Below, in pieces: positions 55,835 through 61,051 of a DNA stretch of 61,051 bases (position 1 is its first letter; every line of letters begins with the position of its first letter). This stretch comes from Bradyrhizobium sp. 141 (GTDB lineage: Bacteria; Pseudomonadota; Alphaproteobacteria; Rhizobiales; Xanthobacteraceae). The position numbers and the translations under genes were made by a program. Under the pieces are notes generated by a model. The model saw only the letters and a program-made list of their open reading frames with translations. It searched no databases and had not been told where the DNA came from. The DNA is taken from the NCBI RefSeq assembly GCF_023074055.1, contig NZ_JADPKR010000029.1, positions 1-61,051 of the forward strand, in the 5' to 3' direction.

Positions 55835-56629
55835 ATGAAGAGATGGAAGTTCAGTCGCGAGTTCAAGACAGACGCGGTCAAGCTGGTCAAGGAGCGTGTG
55901 GTGTCGGTGGCGCAAGCCGGCCGCGACCTTAGGAAGGCCGCAGCCTTCTTCGCGAAGGAAGCGACATCCCACGAGAAGGCATCTGCTTGCGACGCCAAGA
56001 TCGAAGCCGTGTTGAAGGAACTCATTATCCATAGGGGTCATGATCATGGATCAGCGCCGCCGGTCTCGCGGCGTCGGAACCGAACCGATCAAGCGAACGC
56101 TCTGGCGTTCGACGTCCGCGCGTCGTTGTTTGGGCTGCTCGGAAAGGACGTCACCACCATCGACGGCGTCGGTCCTTACCTCTCGCTGAAGCTGATCGCG
56201 GAATGCGGCGACGACCTTACCTCATGGCCAAGTGCAAAGCATTTTACTTCCTGGCTGGAGTTGGCGACGAGCAATAAGATCTCCGGGGGCACAATGCTCT
56301 CGTCACGAACGCGCCGGTCCGGCGGTCGGGCCGCGGCTCTTCTGCGCCTTGCTGCCGTAACCGTCGGACGCACCGACACCGCGCTCGGCGCCTTCTATAG
56401 AAGACTGTCGTCCCGCATCGGCAAGGCCAAGGCAGTCACCGCGACGGCCCGCAAGATCGCAGTCCTGTTCTACAACGCTGTCCGTCACGGAATGGACTAC
56501 GTCGATCCCGGCGCCTCGTCCTACGAGACATGCTACCGTACGCGAGTGATCAACAATTTGCACCGACGTGCCAAGACATTCGGCTTTGTTCTGCAGCCCT
56601 TGGAACCAGGAGCTGGTGCCGTTTCTTAG
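55835..56629 (+). pseudogene. Chimeric transposase remnant: IS3 OrfA joined to IS110
   Basis: A single open frame of 264 codons made of two unrelated pieces. Residues 1-35 (MKRWKFSREFKTDAVKLVKE, then RVVSVAQAGRDL) are the start of an IS3-family OrfA, followed by a scrap of its end. From about residue 105 (TTIDGVGPYLSLKLIAECGD, SWPSAKHFTSWLELA, then ARKIAVLFYNAVRHGMDY) the protein is the C-terminal half of an IS110/IS116 transposase. The in-frame join appears accidental. Neither transposase is functional. Confidence 0.8.
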
Positions 56630-56754
56630 GAATCGTTCTCCAGCGTCAGCTCTCCGATCTTGGCATGCAGCGACTTCACATCGACCGCAGGCGTGGCCGG
56701 CGCAGCGCTGCTAGGACCAGAAACTCCGGAAGAGCCACCCTCCAGCTGCGCCTT

Positions 56755-56883
56755 TCACGCCGTAATCTGATTGGGGTGGACGTCGAACTGCTCGGCAAGC
56801 TGAGCTATCGTCCGGTCGCCCTCGGCAAGCGCCACCTTCGCCTTGAAGGCCGGTGTGTGGTTCCGGCGTGCTCGTCTGCTCAT
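56755..56883 (-). pseudogene. IS3-family OrfA N-terminal fragment
   Basis: MSRRARRNHTPAFKAKVALA, then EGDRTIAQLAEQFDVHPNQIT, is the start of an IS3-group OrfA (IS407-like helix-turn-helix). It ends at a stop directly after NQIT, where the family continues with W and a linker, so it is cut off. It lies back to back with the previous remnant. Confidence 0.75.
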
Positions 56884-57278
56884 CGTCGCTCCTGATTCGC
56901 AGGCACCAGCGTGCCCGCTCTCAGGCAGAAACTCCACTTAGCGCCCGTTCAAATTTGCGGACCCGGCTCTGAGGCATGGCCGCCTCCGCTTCATCCCAAC
57001 TTGAACAGCACGCCATAACAGCCGCACTGATGTCCAATATGCCGCCTATCGGCTCGCCGACCATGGCTGGCAGGCAACGATAACAGTATGAACAAAATCG
57101 ACAATCGACACGCACTTGTCAGGGTTATGCCGACGATTAGACTAGCGCCGACGAGGTGGACCAGACGATGGATCGCGCCGGGAATGCCGCGTAGCCGTGA
57201 TTTCAGCTTCAATTCTATAAGGACGCGCAGCGTTAGCCGCGGTCAACAGTAAGGTTGGTGACTGATCAAGATGATGGA
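56884..57278. other. Gap between IS3 fragment and dead pepM copy
   Basis: About 390 bp; only short frames without motifs. It probably includes leftover IS3 sequence and the far upstream flank of the dead pepM copy. Confidence 0.35.
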
Positions 57279-57910
57279 CGCATGGCAACCACATTGACGA
57301 TTGATGGGCGGCTTACATTTCCCTTGCAAAGAGTTCGGCATGCAACACCAATCATTATCTGTTCTCGCTGGCGGTCATGATCGCTCGCGCCGAATCTCGT
57401 CCCTAGACTTGTAGCGCGATCAGGTCTGCTCAAACGAAACCTCTTTCCTTGGAGGCGCATGATGGAACCTCCGGTGTGATCGCTGCACGCGCAGGGCTCA
57501 GGCTCTGTACATCGTGAATTGTCGATTGCCTCGCCTCTCGGCTACCGAGATGCCAGCCAAGTTTCAGGGAGCTAACTCGTCGACGTAGTCGCGCGGATGT
57601 CAACGGAGGGCGCTACCCGTACTCCCAGACGGTGATAACGGCTTGGCGAATGAAAACGCGCGCCTACTCCTGGCGCGCAATTCCGCCAATGTGGCGCTGC
57701 CGGCGCCGCGCCGCAGGACAGTTGTTTCTGACGATTCCTTGGCGAGTGGCACCCCCACGCCAATGTCGACCGAATTTTCGGGCCCGCTGCGGGCGGTGAA
57801 GAATGAGATTCCCGAAAACTTCGTTCTCTTGGCGCGGATCGACGCAGCGATGTGCGGTCATGGAACGGACGAGGCGATGATGTGCGCTTGCGGGCATCGC
57901 CACGTCTTAA
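57279..57910 (+). pseudogene. Decayed second copy of the PEP mutase gene
   Basis: The DNA from about 57330 follows the intact pepM at 11575-12180 closely. Shared stretches include the start area (GGCATGCAA...ATCTGTTCTCG), GGCGCATGATGG (codons 39-44), GCGCAGGG, GGCTACCG-GATGCCA (codons 70-75), and near 57790 GAATTTTCGGGCCCGCTGCG against GAATTCTCTGGCCGCCTCCG, then GGTGAAGAATGAGATTCCCG and GGACGAGGCGATG. Numerous indels and stops break the frame. The lid region keeps GGACAGTTGTTT, matching the unusual Asp-Ser-Cys of the intact copy. Similarity also extends upstream of the start (CGATTGATG). It is cut at about 57910 by an IS110 fragment. Confidence 0.82.
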
Positions 57911-58300
57911 GCATGGCATCGCCTCGCGCAGCGCCTCAACCTTTGCCAAAATGATTCCCAACTCGGCCAGATGCGGACGTAGGTCGTTGAGGCATCCGCT
58001 GCGCACCAGAAGGGCGCGGGCTCTTCAGCACCATCGCACCAGACCTGCTGCGTCTTGGTCGAGAGGAAGCGCATGGTCTTTCGGATTACCCTGCCGTGGA
58101 TGGCCTCTGCTTCCGCTGCATCCGTTTTGGCCGGACTGACCAAGTGTTTGACATTAGCCGGCGGAATGAGCCCTACTTCATGACCGAGAGCTGCGATCGC
58201 GCGCGCAATCGTGGCGATAGCGCATGCTTCCATCCCATCAGCATGGTGGCCGCTTCTCGAAAAAACACAGAACTTCGCTGCGTCGAGGCTGCCGACGAAA
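57911..58300 (-). pseudogene. IS110-family transposase fragment
   Basis: The minus-strand translation GMEACAIATIARAIAALGHE, then VGLIPPANVKHLVSPAKTDAAEAEAI and TMRFLSTKTQQVW, is the middle of the N-terminal domain of an IS110/IS116 transposase (usual text MEACASAHHWAR..GH.VRLIPP..VKPFVKRQKNDAADAEAI, abridged). It interrupts the dead pepM copy and overlaps the 3' side of the next gene's region. Start and end of the transposase are missing. Confidence 0.72.
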
Positions 58301-58301
58301 C

Positions 58302-59012
58302 TCACAGCGCCAAAGCGAGATCGCTTCTGTCGTGACGAAAAATAAGCTTTCTCAGCTCCTCCCGGGTCAGCCAAACAAGCAAATCCTCTTCGACAATATT
58401 CTCTTCTACCAGATGTAATATAGCCCCGCCGAGTTCATGATGCGTATGTCCGTATTGTGCAAGCACGCCCTTTTCAAGCATCCAACGCTCTGCAAGTCCG
58501 CATACGAAGTCGGGAGCCCACATGGCAAACGACACGCCGCGCAGTATCCCAGCCATGATCTTGGGTATGCCCTGTCGTCTAAAGTCTTTGCGCAGCCAAA
58601 AATCACCGTGGTACGCTACTTTCCCGGTAATCTTCTTCGCGCTTGGTGCCGTGCAAGTACAGCTGTCCTGTGGGTGCGCATGTTTGCTGGGGTCTGAGTA
58701 AAACAGCTTCAGGGACTCGAGATGTTCTGCAAAATTGCTCTGCGAAAGATCGTACAATCGAGCAGCCTCTACAAGCGCCACCTCGTTATTGCTGTCGACG
58801 CCCAGCATCCAATATCCTTCGCCTGATTTGATTACCGAGCGATCCGGCCGGAAGCATGGTTCTGTCGGCCTCTTTGTTGGAAGGCGCCGTGTGATCGAGA
58901 CGTACTCGTAAAAATCAAGTCCTATCGAAAGCTTGATGCCTTTCTGGACGGCGGCAGCGTCATATATTTGAAGGAAGCGCGAGACTTGCAGCGGATCCAC
59001 TACGCTCGTCAT
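58302..59012 (-). CDS. GNAT-like protein of unknown function
   Basis: A 236-residue soluble protein, beginning MTSVVDPLQVSRFLQIYDAA. The segment DFWLRKDFRRQGIPKIMAGILRG resembles the acetyl-CoA pyrophosphate loop (R/Q-x-x-G-x-A/G) of GNAT acyltransferases and is preceded by a strand (KVAYHGDFWL), so a GNAT fold is likely. A Cys pair (DSCTCTAPS) sits in a loop before it. ATG 59012 follows AAGGTG. The family is not recognised beyond this. It is isolated between IS fragments, and the 32-bp direct repeat (copy B) lies 75 bp upstream. Confidence 0.55.
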   Translation of the reverse strand: MTSVVDPLQVSRFLQIYDAAAVQKGIKLSIGLDFYEYVSITRRLPTKRPTEPCFRPDRSVIKSGEGYWMLGVDSNNEVALVEAARLYDLSQSNFAEHLESLKLFYSDPSKHAHPQDSCTCTAPSAKKITGKVAYHGDFWLRKDFRRQGIPKIMAGILRGVSFAMWAPDFVCGLAERWMLEKGVLAQYGHTHHELGGAILHLVEENIVEEDLLVWLTREELRKLIFRHDRSDLALAL

Positions 59013-59663
59013 TGCCGCACCTTACTGTTAGCTGATGAGAGGTTCATAAGCCTACTTGGCTCGTCAACGAAACTGATGGTACAGCACCAACAATGGATCG
59101 AATACTACCTACTCTAGGAGGAATGGTGGCTTACCAGCGCCAATGGAAGCTGCGGCCTGATGTTGCTGAGGGATTCAGACGAACTGGCTACGTTGTTAGG
59201 CATCCGTTCTTATCAACCTGCTCTGAGACGAAAGGGCTGCCACTCTCGATCGAGCGCATCGAGAAGCTTCCTGATACGACCACACGATTTCTGGACAAGT
59301 CGAAGAACTTGGAAACACTGATCTCGCACCGCGCACATGCGACGTCAAAAAAGAAACGCGGTCGCTTGCTCGCGTTCAGACGCCGATCTCACGTCTATCT
59401 GGAAAGCCGGCATAACCATCGGAGAGACAGGGTGGGAATGCTCTTGGACGAAGTCCTCATCAAAGTCCAGCGTGATACCTTTGCCGGTTGACCTTGCCCC
59501 CTGGACTCCCAGATTGAAGTTCGCCGTCGCCCTAGACAAGGACCAGAGCATGAAGCGCAGCTGCTTTACGGAAGTGATGGATATTCGGCTCCAATCGCCT
59601 GACCTATTTGCCGCGCAGCACGTTTTGACGAACGATCATGGACTTATCAAAGGAGGAAAAGTC
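59013..59663. other. Gap upstream of the GNAT-like gene
   Basis: About 650 bp. It holds repeat copy B at the left. A plus frame 59104-59491 (very basic) and 59337-59741 have no domain and look spurious. Confidence 0.35.
59087..59119 (+). repeat. Direct repeat copy B
   Basis: CCAACAATGGATCGAATACT followed by ACCTACTCTAGG. It corresponds to copy A at 49807-49838. It could be a shared promoter element for the minus-strand genes or the edge of a lost insertion sequence. Confidence 0.55.
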
Positions 59664-59832
59664 ATGATCTACGTCGGCCTCGATGTTTCGCTGAGCGATA
59701 TGTGCGGTGGACGAGACCGAAAAGTATCGGGAAGGGAATGAGGTTGGCGCACGCCGTCGATTGTGCAGTACCTCGAACCATGGGCTGGTCGAGTTTGAGC
59801 GGGTGGGCCTGTGGAGGCAGGACCGACCTCAG
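59664..59832 (+). pseudogene. IS110-family transposase N-terminal scrap
   Basis: After a good ribosome site (AAAGGAGG), MIYVGLDVSL is the N-terminus of IS110 transposases. In shifted frames DETEKYREGNEV and FERVGL, then EAGPTSEWL, continue the family pattern. The rest is missing. Confidence 0.65.
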
Positions 59833-59991
59833 AATGGCTAACCGCGAATCTAGAGCATGATGTTTTTTTGCTGGAATCGGGACTGAATGAAGCCGCCGGC
59901 GCGGCAATTGAGGAGAGGTAGTAGCGGTCGGCTTCTGTCTGAGAGGATTCAGGTTTTCAGACCCCCAACCGTTCAGACAGGAGGTTTTCCG

Positions 59992-60350
59992 ATGGCCCAG
60001 CGGAGCCCTCTCCGCCGCCGCATGATCGAGGACATGACTGTCCGCAACTTGTCGCCCGGCGACGCAGCGATCGTATCTCAACGCGGTTTCGAAGTTCAGC
60101 CGATACTTTCGGCCGTTCGCCCGACCACCTGGGCTTGGAGGACGTCCACGCATTCCAGGTTCATCTGGTGGCGACGGGAATATCATGCCCCACCCTCAAC
60201 CAGATCGTCTGTGCGTTGCGGTTTTTGTACGGTGTGACGCTCGGCCACAGCACGATCCCGGAGCGCATCGCCTACGCGCGCGAGCCGCGCAAGCTGCCAG
60301 TCGTGCTGAGTGCCAACGAGGCGGTGAGCTTTCTGGAGGCGATCCCTAGG
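59992..60350 (+). pseudogene. IS91-associated tyrosine integrase, truncated
   Basis: MAQRSPLRRRMIEDMTVRNLS from ATG 59992 (behind AGGAGG) is the start of the tyrosine recombinase that accompanies IS91 elements. A frame change near 60100 leads to LEDVHAFQVHLVATGISCP, TLNQIVCALRFLYGVTLGH and PERIAYAREPRKLPVVLSANEAVSFLEAIP. Similarity stops there, where the family would continue with its catalytic domain. An IS1182-type element seems to have inserted at about 60347. The catalytic Arg-His-Tyr part is lost. Confidence 0.75.
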
Positions 60351-60424
60351 AGCTTGTCCCGGCAATGGACTTGGGATCAAGCGAATGCGTTCTGAGCGAT
60401 TTTTTGGAAGAGGCAAGTCTCTCC

Positions 60425-61051
60425 TCAGAGTGCGGCTACGAGTTTTGTGAGGTTGTGGGCGGTGCAGATCATGGCCCACTCGGCTTTGACCTTGTCGATG
60501 CTGCGCAGGAGGAACTGGCGGAAGCCTCTTGCCTGCTTGATCTGGCCGAAGACGGGCTCGACGATCTGTTTTCGCAATCGATACCGGCTTCGATAGCCTG
60601 CGCGCTTGAGCTTTGTGCTCATTCTGGCGATGAGCGTGCCGGATTTGAGCTTCCTTTTTGTCGTGGCCGCCTTGGTGCCGTGCTTTTGCCGTCCGGTGGC
60701 GACGTAGCCCTCGATCCGCGTCGGATGAGCGTGCGAAGATTGGCTTGCGAGCAATAGCCCGCATCGGCCGATGCTTCGTCCGGGTTCTTTCCGAGATTGG
60801 CTTTGATGGCATCGAGCAAGGGTGCAAGCTGCGCCTGATCGCTCGGCGAGTTGGTCAGCGTGTGCGCCACGATGATCTGATGGGCGCCATCAACGGCGGC
60901 CTGTGCGTTGTAGCCCTGGATGAAGCCGTTTTTGGTGGACATCACGCGGCTGTCGGGATCGGTGAAGTTGCGTTGCGCCTTGTCGCTCGGCTCTGCCGTG
61001 ACGGGCTTGGACTTGCGTCCCGGCCGGCCCTTGCCGCCGTCGCCGGAGCCA
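60425..61051 (-). pseudogene. IS1182-family transposase, frameshifted and cut by window edge
   Basis: The minus-strand DDE transposase of the IS1182 type. From the window edge: STKNGFIQGYNAQAAVDGAHQIIVAH (abridged DxD region), DEASADAGYCSQANLRTL, then a frame change near 60715, then IEGYVATGRQKHGT and RYRLRKQIVEPVFGQIKQARG (the catalytic E block), ending FLLRSIDKVKAEWAMICTAHNL. The N-terminal part lies outside the window. The one-base slip would inactivate it unless it is an error. Confidence 0.8.

Noticed and set aside
1..61051. CRISPR arrays, rRNA, tRNA genes and tRNA-derived att sites
   Set aside because: None was seen on reading through; a dedicated tRNA and repeat scan would be needed to exclude short att fragments.

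Overview
The window reads as accessory DNA of a rhizobial alphaproteobacterium, most likely a Bradyrhizobium (possibly Mesorhizobium) symbiosis island. The basis is a mosaic of IS66, IS91, IS110, IS3 and IS1182 elements with many decayed genes, small proteins of types common in Bradyrhizobium, an alphaproteobacterial porin, and regulators resembling those of symbiosis ICEs. No nod, nif or fix gene, rRNA, tRNA or CRISPR array was found.

Layout. 0-4 kb: MFS transporter and a LuxR-type regulator. 4.2-7.3 kb: an intact IS66 element with a perfect 8-bp target duplication. 7.4-10 kb: a ferritin-like diiron protein, a short conserved protein and a PilZ protein. 10.5-11.5 kb: a decayed IS91. 11.6-15.7 kb: a phosphonate biosynthesis cluster (PEP mutase, nucleotidyltransferase, CDP-alcohol phosphatidyltransferase, HisC/CobD-like PLP enzyme). 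16-20 kb: IS110 and methyltransferase remnants, then a cytochrome P450. 20.2-22.9 kb: a Rad50/SMC-like ATPase with a small upstream partner. 23.6-27.4 kb: an intact NPP/phosphonoacetate-hydrolase-type phosphodiesterase, decayed copies of a dipeptide permease and a phosphonoalanine aminotransferase, and a MATE pump. 28.5-33 kb: small genes, a cold-shock protein, two broken conserved genes and a frameshifted porin. 34-43.8 kb: a phosphonoalanine uptake and degradation locus (peptide-type ABC importer, aminotransferase, phosphonopyruvate hydrolase with a 1-nt frameshift, LysR regulator). 44-46 kb: remnants resembling the ICE excision circuit FseA/QseM/QseC. 48-55.4 kb: a minus-strand pathway (class III aminotransferase, fused CoA transferase, SDR, alpha-oxoamine synthase). 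55.8-61 kb: IS debris around a second, dead copy of the PEP mutase gene, plus a GNAT-like gene.

How the genes may work together. One set can form a C-P bond, activate a phosphonate as a CMP derivative and transfer it to an alcohol, probably lipid or glycan. A second set, 20-30 kb away, looks built to import phosphonoalanine or its conjugates, transaminate it to phosphonopyruvate and hydrolyse that to pyruvate and phosphate. A phosphodiesterase that could free phosphonate from an ester sits between them. Making and consuming the same rare metabolite from one island recalls rhizopine systems. That is my main hypothesis. A 17-bp near-palindrome shared by the two control regions of the catabolic locus is a candidate LysR operator. 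Several genes carry single-base frameshifts or stops, so the system is partly decayed here or the sequence has small errors.
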